A stretch of DNA of 64,000 nucleotides from Paenibacillus_AB hodogayensis (GTDB taxonomy: Bacteria > Bacillota > Bacilli > Paenibacillales > NBRC-103111): contig NZ_BAAAYO010000008.1 in the NCBI RefSeq assembly GCF_039536325.1, positions 124,001 through 188,000 of the forward strand, given 5' to 3'. The position numbers were made by a program, and so were the translations under genes. Below the pieces are notes generated by a model that saw only the letters and a list, made by a program, of their open reading frames with translations, did not search any database and had not been told where the DNA came from. Below are positions 24,466 to 33,532 of this stretch, in pieces; within the stretch, counting starts at the first letter, position 1, and each line of letters starts with the position of its first letter.

Positions 24466-25191
24466 TCAGGCCGCCATCCTGACGGCAGTCCCTCCACTTG
24501 TCCGGTTCGCGCTGCCGGGCTGGCGGAGCAGACGGGGCGCGACAAGCACAGTTGCAAGTGCCGACTCCTCCGCCCCGCGCCGGAACAGCGCGATCAATGC
24601 GGCTGCATCTCCCTTCGCATAAGCGGCAGCCAAGGAGCGGACCAGCCGCTGCATGCCGTCGGCGACGGAGGGCGGGGACAGCTCGCCGTTCAGCTCCTTC
24701 CGGACATGTTCGAGCGACACGCGCGCACGATGGAGCGCCGCTTTGACCGCGCCCTCTGTCGTCGCAAGCAGTTCGGCAGCTTCCGCTGCGGAGTAGCCCA
24801 ACACGTCGCGCAGCAAAAATACGGTTGCTTGCAAAGCCGGCATATGGGTCGTCAGCGCCCGAAATACCTCCTCGAGCTCCGTGCGACCGGTATCGGCTTG
24901 TTCGGCCCGGGGAGAGCGCTCCCGCTGTACGATGCGGTTCAGCGCAGACTGCCGCCGTGCCTGATCGATTCGAATATTTTTGGCGATCCGCAGCAGCCAA
25001 GCTTCGGGATTCGCATGAGCCGCCGAGCCCCGCGCGCTGAACGCCTTCGCCCACGTTTCCTGGACCAGATCCTCGGCATCCCACGTCGAGCCGGTAATGG
25101 ACAAACAATAACGATGCAGAACGGCGTGCAGCCGCTCCATGCCGGCAACCTCCGTAACTACCGCTTTGTTCAATCGTTCGGCTGCGATCAT
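24466..25191 (-). CDS. ECF-type RNA polymerase sigma factor
   Basis: A 241-residue sigma factor: region 2 (HRYCLSITGSTWDAEDLVQETWAKAF, about 26-52) and region 4 (LPALQATVFLLRDVLGYSAAEAAELLATTEGAVKAALHRAR, about 115-160). About 75 residues after region 4 (GMQRLVRSLAAAYAKGDAAALIALF) look like the start of a SnoaL-like helix, as in C-terminally extended ECF groups, but the domain is short. No anti-sigma gene is adjacent, which suits self-regulation by the extension. Confidence 0.87.
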   Translation of the reverse strand: MIAAERLNKAVVTEVAGMERLHAVLHRYCLSITGSTWDAEDLVQETWAKAFSARGSAAHANPEAWLLRIAKNIRIDQARRQSALNRIVQRERSPRAEQADTGRTELEEVFRALTTHMPALQATVFLLRDVLGYSAAEAAELLATTEGAVKAALHRARVSLEHVRKELNGELSPPSVADGMQRLVRSLAAAYAKGDAAALIALFRRGAEESALATVLVAPRLLRQPGSANRTSGGTAVRMAA

Positions 25192-25368
25192 TCCGCATCC
25201 TCCTTTGCATCATTCAGACTATATCCAGTAAACGAATAAAACCCGACAAAAGATACGCTCTCTTTATTTTATGGCTCCGCACGCCAAAAATCCACCTTCG
25301 TATCTTTTCGCGGGGCCGGTTCGTTTACAGGGAGAAGACGATTGAAACCACGAATGGAGGGATTCAAC

Positions 25369-25953
25369 ATGAGCTTGCATATTCCTTACGTCATCGAGCA
25401 GACCGCCCGCGGCGAACGCTCGTACGACATTTATTCCCGGCTGCTGAAGGACCGTATCATCTTCGTCGGAGCGGCGATCGACGACGCTTTGGCCAATACC
25501 GTCGTCGCTCAGCTGCTGTTCCTGGCGGCGGAAAATCCGGAGAAGGAAATTTCGATGTACATCAACAGCCCGGGCGGCTCCACTTCGGCGGGTTTTGCCA
25601 TCTACGATACGATGCAGTTCGTCAAGCCGCCGGTGCATACGATCTGCACCGGGTTCGCCGCTTCGTTTGCCGCGCTGCTGCTGCTGGCCGGGGAGAAGGG
25701 CAAGCGGTTCGCGCTGCCCAACAGCGAGATTATGATCCACCAGCCGCACGGAGGGGTGCAGGGCCAGGCGAGCGATATCGCAATCAGCGCCAAGCGCATC
25801 CTCGACATCCGCGCCAAGACGAACGCGATCACCGCCGAGCGTACCGGGCAGCCGCTGGAAAAGATCGAGCGGGATATGGACCGCGACTACTTCATGACAG
25901 CCGCGGAAGCGATGGATTACGGCATTATCGACCGGGTCATTACTTCGCTCTAA
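25369..25953 (+). CDS. ClpP-type serine protease (paralogue)
   Basis: A 194-residue ClpP. Ser99 (GFAASFAALLLLAG), His124 (MIHQPHGG) and Asp near 173 (DMDRDYFM) make the triad. The oxyanion loop INSPGGSTSAG is present. Around the nucleophile it reads GFAASFAALL rather than the usual GQAASMGAFLL, which marks a divergent copy; the main clpP of the genome is likely elsewhere. GGAGG lies eight bases before the ATG. It stands alone with its own terminator. Partner unfoldase unknown. Confidence 0.9.
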   Translation: MSLHIPYVIEQTARGERSYDIYSRLLKDRIIFVGAAIDDALANTVVAQLLFLAAENPEKEISMYINSPGGSTSAGFAIYDTMQFVKPPVHTICTGFAASFAALLLLAGEKGKRFALPNSEIMIHQPHGGVQGQASDIAISAKRILDIRAKTNAITAERTGQPLEKIERDMDRDYFMTAAEAMDYGIIDRVITSL

Positions 25954-26060
25954 GCTGCGCGCGGTCGAAGAGCAGCCGATGGCCGCGCCGCGTGAATCCC
26001 CCGGCGCCGGCGCCTAGCGCTGTCTGCATAAGTCGCGCTCTATGCGCACGGCATTCGAAA

Positions 26061-26092
26061 GCCTCCGTCTTCCGGCAAGCGGAAGCGGAGGC
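26061..26092. terminator. Stem-loop between convergent clpP-like gene and speD
   Basis: GCCTCCG (26061-26067) pairs with CGGAGGC (26086-26092), with inner TTCCG/CGGAA. Leftward it runs into TTTC, serving speD; rightward it lies about 110 bases after the ClpP stop. Confidence 0.65.
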
Positions 26093-26135
26093 AATTCGGC
26101 TGTCTACGCAGCCCGATTTTCGACTGCATACCGGC

Positions 26136-26942
26136 CTATATCATATTTTTGCCGTAAAAAATTTCGTCCATCTCGCTTTTCAGCCGCTCCGTAATTTCTT
26201 CCTCTTCGCCGGGCTCCAGCTTGTCCTTCGTATAGCCGAACAAGTAATTGTTCAGGTCGAACCGCTTCAGCTTGCACTTCGTATGAAAAATATGTTCCTG
26301 GTACACGTTCACGTCGATAAAATCGTACTGCTCGATAATCTCGTCGGGAATGTAGTTCTGAATCGAACTGATTTCATGGTCGATGAACAGCTTCTGGCCG
26401 TGAATGTCGCGCGTAAAGCCGCGGACGCGGTAATCAATCGTCATGATGTCGGTGTCGAACGAATGGATCAAATAGTTCAACGCCTTGAGCGGCGATATTT
26501 CGCCGCAAGTGGACACGTCGATGTCGGCCCGAAACGTGCTGATGCCCTCGTCCGGATGGTATTCGGGATATGTATGCACCGTAATGTGGCTTTTGTCCAG
26601 CTGCATCACGACCGACTTCGGCAGCGGGCCGGGCGATTCGTCGTACGATTCGTGCGGCACCTCGACGATCGGTCCTTCGGAAATGAGAAACGTCACGCTC
26701 GCGCCCTGGGGCACGTAATCCTGCTTGGCCACGTTCAGCACATGAGCCCCGATAATGTCGGTCACCGCGTCGAGAATCCGTTTCAGCCGATCGGAATTGT
26801 ACTGCTCGTCGATATAGGCCAAATACGCCTCCCGTTCCTTCCTCGTCTTCGTATAGCAAATGTCGTACATGTTGAAGCTGAGCGACTTGGTCAAATTATT
26901 GAAGCCATGCAGCGTAATGCGCTGTTCCGGAGTCAATTTCAT
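26136..26942 (-). CDS. speD: S-adenosylmethionine decarboxylase, enterobacterial-type SpeD
   Basis: A 268-residue proenzyme of the long SpeD class. Self-cleavage between Lys117 and Ser118 (QLDKSHITVHTYPEYHP) would create the pyruvoyl cofactor; STCGEISPLKALNYLI further on is the conserved second motif. It makes decarboxylated SAM for spermidine synthesis. The ATG at 26942 has GAGG ten bases upstream. No spermidine synthase is adjacent. Confidence 0.93.
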   Translation of the reverse strand: MKLTPEQRITLHGFNNLTKSLSFNMYDICYTKTRKEREAYLAYIDEQYNSDRLKRILDAVTDIIGAHVLNVAKQDYVPQGASVTFLISEGPIVEVPHESYDESPGPLPKSVVMQLDKSHITVHTYPEYHPDEGISTFRADIDVSTCGEISPLKALNYLIHSFDTDIMTIDYRVRGFTRDIHGQKLFIDHEISSIQNYIPDEIIEQYDFIDVNVYQEHIFHTKCKLKRFDLNNYLFGYTKDKLEPGEEEEITERLKSEMDEIFYGKNMI

Positions 26943-27007
26943 CGTTGCATTCCTCACTTTCCTCGTGGTGGGCGCCTCTCTATTTCTTACCCTTCCGGCC
27001 TGCAACA

Positions 27008-27046
27008 AAAACGGCTTTGTCCGAATCATCAGACAAACCCGTTTTT
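27008..27046 (-). terminator. Terminator of the SDR-GNAT-MFS operon
   Basis: AAAACGG(C)TTTGTC pairs with GACAAA(C)CCGTTTT. Read leftward it runs into TTTTTG, 76 bases after the MFS stop. Confidence 0.8.
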
Positions 27047-27122
27047 ATCTTGGACCAAAAGAGTCCGATATAATCGGCAAAGCGCAATCTGGGGCAAATT
27101 CCCAACTACTAAACCCGAAAAC

Positions 27123-28484
27123 TCAGGCCGTATGCCCCTTCGCTTCCGCTTTGCGCGCCGACTGGATAAACAGACACGACAGGAAAGCGGCAAACGACAT
27201 CCAGAAGCCGTATACGAGCAGATGGTGAATGCCTGTCATCGTATCCGCCGCTCGCGTCAGAAAAGCCCCCATCAGCGTCGTGCCCACGGCCGTGCCGATA
27301 TTCCGCGAGAAATATTGCATCGACGTGGAAACGCCTTTCCGATGCGGTTCGACCAGTTCCTGAGCGCCGATTGTCGTCACCGTGAAGATGAGGCCGTACG
27401 CCAGCCCCTGGACAACCATCATACCGAACACGTAGGCAAAGCTGCTGCCCGCATGAAGCAGCGCAGCGGCCACACCACATACAATAAGCAGCGCATTGCC
27501 GCACAGCAGCAATCTCCGGTAGCCGTACCGGATCACCCATTTTCCCGCCGGGACGGAGACGAGCATCCATCCGACCGCCTGGCCGAGCAAAGGAAGGCCG
27601 CTGACGAACAGCCCGTGGCCGCGCACGTCCTGCATATATAACGGGATGTAGCTGGACGTCCCGAACAACGAGGCGCAGGCGAGGAACGTATTGCCGATCA
27701 TCCAGGCTACGTTGCGTTGGCGGAACAAAGAAAGCGGAATAAGCGGCGACTGGTGCTTCCGCTCGTAGAAGATGAACGCCGTCAGCAGCACGATGCCGCC
27801 CGCCGCATACAGGACGAAGCGGCTCTCCACGACCGTAAGCATCAGCAGCAAACTGATGCTAGACGTGAACAGGACGGCCCCCCATACGTCGACCTTGGCG
27901 CGCTTAGGTTCGTACGTCTCCTTGTAAGGAATAAGCAAAATAATGGCAAGCAGGCAGACCGGAACGTTGACGTAAAAAATCCAGCGCCAGCTGGCATATT
28001 CCACAAACAGCGAACCGAGCATCGGAGCGACGACCGCCGAAATTCCCCACATGCTGGAGAACAGCGCCTGAATTTTCCCGCGCTTCTCGACCGAGAACAA
28101 ATCCCCGGCGATAATGGCCGGGAACGGATTCATAATGCCCGCTCCGATGCCCTGCACCGCGCGGAACAATACGAGCATCAGCATCGTCTGGGCGCTGCCG
28201 CACAATAGCGATCCGATCAGGAACACGATCATGCCGACCGCAAACACCTGCTTGCGCCCGAACATATCGGACAGCCGGCCGGCGATTGGCGTCATGACCG
28301 TCGACGTAATCATATAAGCGACGAAGCTCCAGGCGTAAAGCTCGAAGCCGCCGAGTTCCTTGACGATATGGGGTACTGTCGTATTCGTAATCGTAGAGTC
28401 GAGTGAAGAAATAAGGATGGCCAGCACGATGCTCGTCATGACGAGCCATTTGCTTTTGGAATTTCGTTCCATCGCGCGGTTCAT
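27123..28484 (-). CDS. DHA2-family MFS drug transporter
   Basis: A 453-residue transporter with about 13-14 hydrophobic helices; DSTITNTTVPHI in the first helix, GRLSDMFGRKQV in loop 2-3 and GIGAGIMNPFPAII (motif C region) fit EmrB/QacA-type proton antiporters. The ATG at 28484 overlaps the acetyltransferase stop by four bases, making a coupled pair. Substrate unknown; a drug or a metabolite handled by the neighbouring enzymes. Confidence 0.88.
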   Translation of the reverse strand: MNRAMERNSKSKWLVMTSIVLAILISSLDSTITNTTVPHIVKELGGFELYAWSFVAYMITSTVMTPIAGRLSDMFGRKQVFAVGMIVFLIGSLLCGSAQTMLMLVLFRAVQGIGAGIMNPFPAIIAGDLFSVEKRGKIQALFSSMWGISAVVAPMLGSLFVEYASWRWIFYVNVPVCLLAIILLIPYKETYEPKRAKVDVWGAVLFTSSISLLLMLTVVESRFVLYAAGGIVLLTAFIFYERKHQSPLIPLSLFRQRNVAWMIGNTFLACASLFGTSSYIPLYMQDVRGHGLFVSGLPLLGQAVGWMLVSVPAGKWVIRYGYRRLLLCGNALLIVCGVAAALLHAGSSFAYVFGMMVVQGLAYGLIFTVTTIGAQELVEPHRKGVSTSMQYFSRNIGTAVGTTLMGAFLTRAADTMTGIHHLLVYGFWMSFAAFLSCLFIQSARKAEAKGHTA

Positions 28485-29062
28485 GTAGGCTTTGCCTCTG
28501 CTCCGTTCTCCCGGCGTCCGAGCAGCCGATTGATCAGTTCCCAGCCCTCCGCGCACGCCGGTTCCCGGTACACCGGTTCGAAGCCATAGTTCAAATACAT
28601 GCCGACTGCTTTGTAGCTCGTCGTCTGCGTCGTCAAGTACGCCTCGTCATGGTAACGGGCCATGACTTCCAGCGCAGCGGACAGCAGCGGTTTCGCCAGC
28701 TTGTTTCCTTGATGCTCGGGAACGACCGCCACCCAGTGTATGCGTCCGAGCGCCGCCCCGTCCAATTCGCCGTACCAGGCGGTCGTCGTACCGATCGGCG
28801 TGCCCTGTCCGTCGCAGACGAACAGGCATCGCTTCTCCATGTCGGCCGTATGCGGGCCGAACTCTTCTTCGAATCTCCGCAAAGCCGCTTCCGGCGTTGC
28901 AAATTCTCCGACCGCATGTTCGATGCGCGCCCAATGCGCTTCGTCACCGGCGCGATAGGCGCGAATCGAATAAGGTGCCGGCAAGGAAGCATGCGGAATG
29001 CGGTGCAGATGGGGCCGGCGCATCGTCAAATCGACATAAGGAATGTTTGCCTCAAGAGTCAT
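28481..29062 (-). CDS. GNAT-family N-acetyltransferase
   Basis: A 193-residue protein with the GNAT fold: GRIHWVAVVPEHQGNKLAKPLLSAAL holds the acetyl-CoA loop (Q/RxxGxG/A appears as HQGNKLA), and TTSYKAVGMYLNYGFEPVYRE the C-terminal block. The ATG at 29062 has GGAGG eight bases upstream. It lies 22 bases after the SDR and overlaps the exporter. Acetylation of a toxic amine before export is a plausible combined role. Confidence 0.87.
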   Translation of the reverse strand: MTLEANIPYVDLTMRRPHLHRIPHASLPAPYSIRAYRAGDEAHWARIEHAVGEFATPEAALRRFEEEFGPHTADMEKRCLFVCDGQGTPIGTTTAWYGELDGAALGRIHWVAVVPEHQGNKLAKPLLSAALEVMARYHDEAYLTTQTTSYKAVGMYLNYGFEPVYREPACAEGWELINRLLGRRENGAEAKPT

Positions 29063-29084
29063 ATTGGGTTCCTCCGCTATATTT

Positions 29085-29834
29085 TTATGGTTCATAGATC
29101 ATTTTGCGGGTCATTCCGCCGTCGATAACCAGGTGAGAGCCTGTCAGGAAATCGTTGCGCGCGTCGGCCAAATACAGGCAGGCGCGGGCGATATCATCCG
29201 GCTTGCCGACGCGTCCCGCAGGATGCTGAGCATGATCTGCCTCTCTCAGCGCTTCGTACGGACCGTTCTCGATCCAGCCCGGACTGATGCAGTTGACCCG
29301 GATGCGGTCCGGTCCAAGCGAGACGGCCAAAGCATGCGTCAAAGCGACCAGCCCTCCCTTGGAGGCGGCGTACGCTTCCGAGTTCGGCTCAGACATGATC
29401 GAGCGGGTAGATGCAATATTGACGATAGCGCCTCCGTTCGGGTTGCTTCGCATCCGCTTGGCCGCTTCCCGCGCGCACAGAAACGCCCCGCGCAAATTCG
29501 TAAACAGCACGTCGTCCCACTCGTCGGCGGACAGCTCGTAGACCGTCTTCCAGCGCGAGACGCCGGCGTTGTTGATCAGCACGTCGACGGTACCGAACGC
29601 CGCCTCTGCTTTTTCCATCAGAGCGACGATATCGGCTTCGCGGCGTACATCCGTCCGGATAAATAAAGCCTTCCCGCCCGCTTGACGCAGCGCCTCGGCT
29701 TGACGTTCCCCCGCCTCCCCGTCCATGTCTGCGACGATTACGCAAGCTTCTTCGGCGGCAAAGCCTTGAGATACCGCTTTCCCGATGCCGTTGCCGGCCC
29801 CGGTCACGACCACGACCCGATTTGCCGTTTTCAT
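29085..29834 (-). CDS. Classical SDR-family oxidoreductase
   Basis: A 249-residue SDR: VVVTGAGNGIGKAV cofactor motif, NNAG near residue 90, and Ser and Tyr-x-x-x-Lys in the STRS...YAASKGG block (about 140-160); DGGMTRKM at the end. It starts the operon with GNAT and MFS and is divergent from the DlgD-like reductase. Likely a sugar or polyol dehydrogenase; substrate unknown. Confidence 0.88.
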   Translation of the reverse strand: MKTANRVVVVTGAGNGIGKAVSQGFAAEEACVIVADMDGEAGERQAEALRQAGGKALFIRTDVRREADIVALMEKAEAAFGTVDVLINNAGVSRWKTVYELSADEWDDVLFTNLRGAFLCAREAAKRMRSNPNGGAIVNIASTRSIMSEPNSEAYAASKGGLVALTHALAVSLGPDRIRVNCISPGWIENGPYEALREADHAQHPAGRVGKPDDIARACLYLADARNDFLTGSHLVIDGGMTRKMIYEP

Positions 29835-29939
29835 TAGGCAATCCCAACCTTTCTGCCCGTACGGACACGCTTGTCTGGTATACTATAGAAGCTGAAGAAG
29901 AGCTTGCCTTACTTTTACCTTGTTAAGGAGTTGGTCTGC

Positions 29940-30944
29940 ATGAGAGTTTCCTTCGAAGAGATGTACGAACGGTTCCGTTCCGTTCTGGAGCGGGAGGGCT
30001 TCGCGCCGGAAAGAGCCCGGGAATGCGCCCGGTTGTTCGCCGAGACGAGCCGGGACGGCGTCTATTCCCACGGCTTGAACCGCTTCCCGGTATTTATCGA
30101 CTTTATCCGCAAAGGGTATGTACACGTCAACGCCGAGCCCGTCGTCGTCGAACGTCTTGGCGTTCTCGAGCGATGGGACGGGCAGTCCGGCCCGGGCAAC
30201 CTGAACGCTCAGTTCTCCATGAACCGCGCCATCGAGCTGGCCAAAGAGCACGGCATCGGCTGCGTGGCGATTCGCCGCACGAACCATTGGATGCGCGCGG
30301 GCAGCTACGGCTGGCAGGCGGCGGAGGCAGGCTGCATCGGCATATGCTGGACGAACACGATCCCGAACATGCCACCATGGGGCGCCAAAGAGAATAAACT
30401 CGGCAACAATCCGATCGTGTTCGCCGTTCCCCGCGAAGAAGGACCGATCGTCCTAGATATCGCCATGTCGCAGTTTTCATACGGCAAAATGGGCATTCAT
30501 GCCCAAAGCGGCGAGCCGCTGCCGGTCGACGGCGGCTTTGACGGAGAGGGCAACGCAACCCGCGACGCCGCTGCCGTCCTGGCGACGAGAAGGGCGATGC
30601 CGATCGGCTTCTGGAAAGGCTCCGGCTTATCGTTTATGCTCGATTTGATCGTCACGATGCTATCCGGAGGCAATGCTTCCATGGATATGGGCAAAATCGG
30701 CACAGAGCGGGATTTGTCGCAAGTATTCATCGCCATCGATGCGAGCCGTCTGCCGGACGGCGAAGAGACGAACGGGAAAATTCGCGAAATGATCGCCGAC
30801 CTCCACGCTTCCGCTCCGGACGAGAAGGGCGGGCGGGCCCGCTATCCCGGCGAGGAGACGGTGCGCGTTCGCGAGCGCAACTTGCGCGAGGGCATTCCGG
30901 TCGACGAAACGCTGTGGAAGCGGGTTCTTGAGCTGGACGCCTGA
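29940..30944 (+). CDS. Malate/L-lactate dehydrogenase-family reductase, DlgD/YiaK-like
   Basis: A 334-residue enzyme very like 2,3-diketo-L-gulonate reductase: SGVYSHG-type SRDGVYSHGLNRFP (active-site His about 44), NHWMRAGSYGWQAAE, ICWTNTIPNMPPWGAKENKLGNNP and PIGFWKGSG. It would reduce a 2-keto acid with NADH. The ATG at 29940 has AAGGAG nine bases upstream. The divergent intergenic region holds TGGTATACTA (near 29873), resembling a GntR/FadR-type site. A pentose or ascorbate-type pathway is not present nearby, so the exact substrate is open. Confidence 0.87.
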   Translation: MRVSFEEMYERFRSVLEREGFAPERARECARLFAETSRDGVYSHGLNRFPVFIDFIRKGYVHVNAEPVVVERLGVLERWDGQSGPGNLNAQFSMNRAIELAKEHGIGCVAIRRTNHWMRAGSYGWQAAEAGCIGICWTNTIPNMPPWGAKENKLGNNPIVFAVPREEGPIVLDIAMSQFSYGKMGIHAQSGEPLPVDGGFDGEGNATRDAAAVLATRRAMPIGFWKGSGLSFMLDLIVTMLSGGNASMDMGKIGTERDLSQVFIAIDASRLPDGEETNGKIREMIADLHASAPDEKGGRARYPGEETVRVRERNLREGIPVDETLWKRVLELDA

Positions 30945-31038
30945 AACGCCAGCGGCCCTATTGGTACCGTCGACGCTTTCGGTAAACAGTTTGCCGGAAG
31001 CGCGACGGCAACCCGGCAAGGACATGTCCGGGCAAGCC

Positions 31039-31437
31039 CTACCCGTCCAATGCTACATCCCACCGGCCGAGGCGGCCGATCGCCTTCATCATCTCACGGT
31101 GAATCGGAATGACAAAGCGCATCGAGCTGTGCTGAAACAAGCCGCTCCGGTTGTGAACCGTTACCGCCTTGACATAGACGCTGTAATAGGGCGTTCCGTC
31201 TCCGGCTTGCACGAACTCGTGACTCGTGCCGCTACGGTTGATGAGCCGGACCTGCGAGAAGCTTTCCGTCTCGAACGGAGTAATGCTCACGATATCCTGC
31301 AGGTTCATGTAATAGTTCACGTGCGGCTTATGCAGCACCACTTCCTTGGTAGACACGGTGATGCCGAAATTCATTTTTTTGTGCGATAGCTTCAGGTCGC
31401 CTTCCAGCGGCTTCAGTTTGATGAAATCGGGATTCAC
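31039..31437 (-). CDS. Conserved hypothetical protein, PH-like beta barrel
   Basis: A 132-residue soluble protein, no signal or membrane segment, starting at a GTG with GGAGG eight bases upstream. The strand-rich pattern (KLSHKKMNFGITVSTKEVVLH, QDIVSITPFE, SSMRFVIPIHREMMKAIGRL at the end) resembles a PH-like barrel with one C-terminal helix. I do not recognise a named family. It lies alone between the DlgD-like gene and the PP2C gene. Confidence 0.65.
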   Translation of the reverse strand: MNPDFIKLKPLEGDLKLSHKKMNFGITVSTKEVVLHKPHVNYYMNLQDIVSITPFETESFSQVRLINRSGTSHEFVQAGDGTPYYSVYVKAVTVHNRSGLFQHSSMRFVIPIHREMMKAIGRLGRWDVALDG

Positions 31438-31603
31438 GCCATCGACCTCCTCTGCCGTTTCGTTAGCGGGATGCGCGAGGCCGGAACCCTGCTATATCCG
31501 TGAATGGACGAGCTCGGAACGCCTCAAAGAAAGGAGAGCGTCGATTCGGGCACAGCGTTCAAGGTTCGACCTAGCGCAAGCTGATAGGGTTCATGGTTTC
31601 CAA

Positions 31604-32410
31604 TTACCAAGAAAGCAGTATGGCGGACCGGTCGTCCGGATTCATCCGCCTTTCACGTTCGGCCGTCTCCACTCGTTCTACATAACGCTCGAAGCCTTCC
31701 TTCAGGACAAGCTCCATCGTCTGCTCAAGCGGCAGACCAGGATGGAACATGCCGTCGGACACCAGCAGCAGATGGGAAAGCCCCGCCAGCGGCACAACAC
31801 CGGATTGGATATGATCGCCGGCCTCTTCCGTCCCGTTGGCGACCCCGTAGCCTTCTGCCGTATTGGCCATTTGCGACCGGTTATAGACGAGCACCTTGTA
31901 CAGCTCGGCGAATGCGGCTTCATCCTCAATAGGCTTGCCCGCCTGCCGGTCGCGCTCCCGCTTGAGCTTCGCTCTGGCGCTTACGCCGGTCACCCGGTTG
32001 TTCGTCAGGACGGCAAAGCGGCCGTCCGTATAACGCGCCACGGCCATACAGTCGCCAAGCTGCGCATACCGGACGTTATCCTCGCTTACGACAGCAACGG
32101 CCAGGCAGGATGCCCACAGCTCGTGCTTAGCCGCTACGTCGATGCCGCCGGCGACCATCGCCTGCCGCAGCTCCCGGTTCGCTTCCTTGACCGCTTCGAC
32201 CAGATCGCCGCTCCCATCCAGACGTGCAAAATACGCTCTAAGCAAATTAGAGGCCAAGTTCGCTCCGTTGTGTCCCTCGGCATCCCGGTAGTCGCTGATC
32301 GGGGTAACACCATCCATCACTCCGTACAAACGGCCGGCATCGTTCAAGACGATGGCGTCCTCGCCCTCTTTTTTTTGCGGACTCGGCTTCGAATAATGTT
32401 GAATGTGCAA
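31604..32410 (-). CDS. PP2C-family serine/threonine phosphatase
   Basis: A 268-residue single-domain phosphatase. Metal-binding motifs are DAIVLND and GVMDGVTP near the N-terminus, QLGDCMAVARY in the middle, LLLVSDGM and the C-terminal DDRSAILLSW. The most likely start is a TTG at 32410 with GAGAGGAG ten bases upstream; no ATG fits. No partner kinase is visible. It follows two small cytoplasmic genes on the same strand, perhaps co-transcribed. Confidence 0.83.
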   Translation of the reverse strand: MHIQHYSKPSPQKKEGEDAIVLNDAGRLYGVMDGVTPISDYRDAEGHNGANLASNLLRAYFARLDGSGDLVEAVKEANRELRQAMVAGGIDVAAKHELWASCLAVAVVSEDNVRYAQLGDCMAVARYTDGRFAVLTNNRVTGVSARAKLKRERDRQAGKPIEDEAAFAELYKVLVYNRSQMANTAEGYGVANGTEEAGDHIQSGVVPLAGLSHLLLVSDGMFHPGLPLEQTMELVLKEGFERYVERVETAERERRMNPDDRSAILLSW

Positions 32411-32441
32411 CTGGACCGTGCTCCTCTCCCGATGACGTAAA

Positions 32442-32942
32442 TTAAACTTCTTTATCGAAAAAAACGTGTTCGGCCTCGAACGTGCCACTCCCGGTCGTGA
32501 CGATGCCGAACGAATAGCGGGGCTGCCGCCTTTTATCGGTCGGCGAGCCCGGATTGAACAGCAGCAAGCCGCCGTCCTTTTCCGAAAACGGAATATGCGA
32601 ATGCCCGAACACGACCACATCGCAAGCCTGTTCGCGAAAGGCAAGCCTGGCCCGTTCCGGAGTGGACCGGCCTGGACCCTCGTGGCCGTGCACGACTCCG
32701 AAACGAACCCCGTCGAATTCGACCGTTGTCTTTTTCCCGAAACGGCGCACCAGTTCTTCCCCGTCTCCGTTGCCGGCTACCCCGTATACGGGTGCGATGG
32801 CCGACAGCTCCTCGTAGACGTCCAGCGTCACCCAATCGCCGGCATGAATGATGGCGTCGACGCCTTGCAGGCCGTCGAGCAGCGGAACCGGCAGCCTGCG
32901 GCCGCCGGACAAGTGCGTATCGGATACGATTCCGATTCTCAT
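32442..32942 (-). CDS. YfcE/MJ0936-type metallophosphoesterase
   Basis: A 166-residue calcineurin-like phosphoesterase: DTH (SDTHLSGG), GD (HAGDW), GNGD (VAGNGDGE), GH (VVHGHE) and GHSH motifs all present. It is a small cytoplasmic phosphodiesterase of broad specificity in vitro; physiological substrate unknown. It lies between mug and the PP2C gene. Confidence 0.9.
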   Translation of the reverse strand: MRIGIVSDTHLSGGRRLPVPLLDGLQGVDAIIHAGDWVTLDVYEELSAIAPVYGVAGNGDGEELVRRFGKKTTVEFDGVRFGVVHGHEGPGRSTPERARLAFREQACDVVVFGHSHIPFSEKDGGLLLFNPGSPTDKRRQPRYSFGIVTTGSGTFEAEHVFFDKEV

Positions 32943-32992
32943 CGTATGTTCCCCTCCGTTTCGCTTGCGCTTAGCAGCGGCTTGGCGACCTT

Positions 32993-33532
32993 TTAATTGG
33001 AGCGTGCGGCCGCCTCATCGTGCGTCATTCCGGGCACATATACGTTCAAACCGCGAAAAATATCGGTCATCTCTTCCACGCTCATGCGTACGAGACCGCT
33101 TGACGAAGGAGCGACGAATTCGATTACGCCGGGCACGAGCGAATGCGGCTGAGCGCCCCAAGCGGCGGTTTTGCCGCCGACGTACTGTTCATACACCCCT
33201 TTGCCGACAAAGCAGGCGACCTTCGGCTTGTATTCGCCGATCGTACGCATAAGCCGCAAGCGGCCGGCTTTGTACTCTTCCTTCGTAATTTCCGCAGCGG
33301 TCCTCGTCGGTCTTGCTACGATATTCGTAAAGCCGTAGCCGAGCTTGAGCAGTTCTCCGTCCTCTTCCGGCTTGTACCGCCTTGGCGTCAAACCGGCCTC
33401 ATGAATAATTTTCCAGAAGCGGTTGTGCGGATTCGCATAATGATGCCCGGTTTCACCGGAACGGACGCTCGGGTTGTAGCCGATGAACAAGATGTTAAGG
33501 CCAACATCGAGATGATCGGGAATCGGTTCCAT
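32993..33532 (-). CDS. mug: Mismatch-specific uracil/thymine DNA glycosylase (Mug)
   Basis: A 179-residue glycosylase: FIGYNPSVRSG (general-base Asn motif of Mug/TDG), NRFWKIIHEAG, and PSSSGL as the minor-groove loop. It excises uracil or thymine from mismatches with G. Its upstream region holds a LexA-like sequence about 120 bases away that may instead belong to the divergent riboswitch transcript. Confidence 0.88.
   Translation of the reverse strand: MEPIPDHLDVGLNILFIGYNPSVRSGETGHHYANPHNRFWKIIHEAGLTPRRYKPEEDGELLKLGYGFTNIVARPTRTAAEITKEEYKAGRLRLMRTIGEYKPKVACFVGKGVYEQYVGGKTAAWGAQPHSLVPGVIEFVAPSSSGLVRMSVEEMTDIFRGLNVYVPGMTHDEAAARSN

Noticed and set aside
24306..24557. Frame overlapping the ECF sigma C-terminus, considered as a frameshifted extension of that gene
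   Set aside because: It runs through the rho-independent terminator at 24343-24370, so it cannot be a real C-terminus.
31039..31437. PilZ or SH3-type domain for the 132-residue protein
   Set aside because: No PilZ RxxxR or (D/N)xSxxG motif and no clear SH3 pattern; left as hypothetical.
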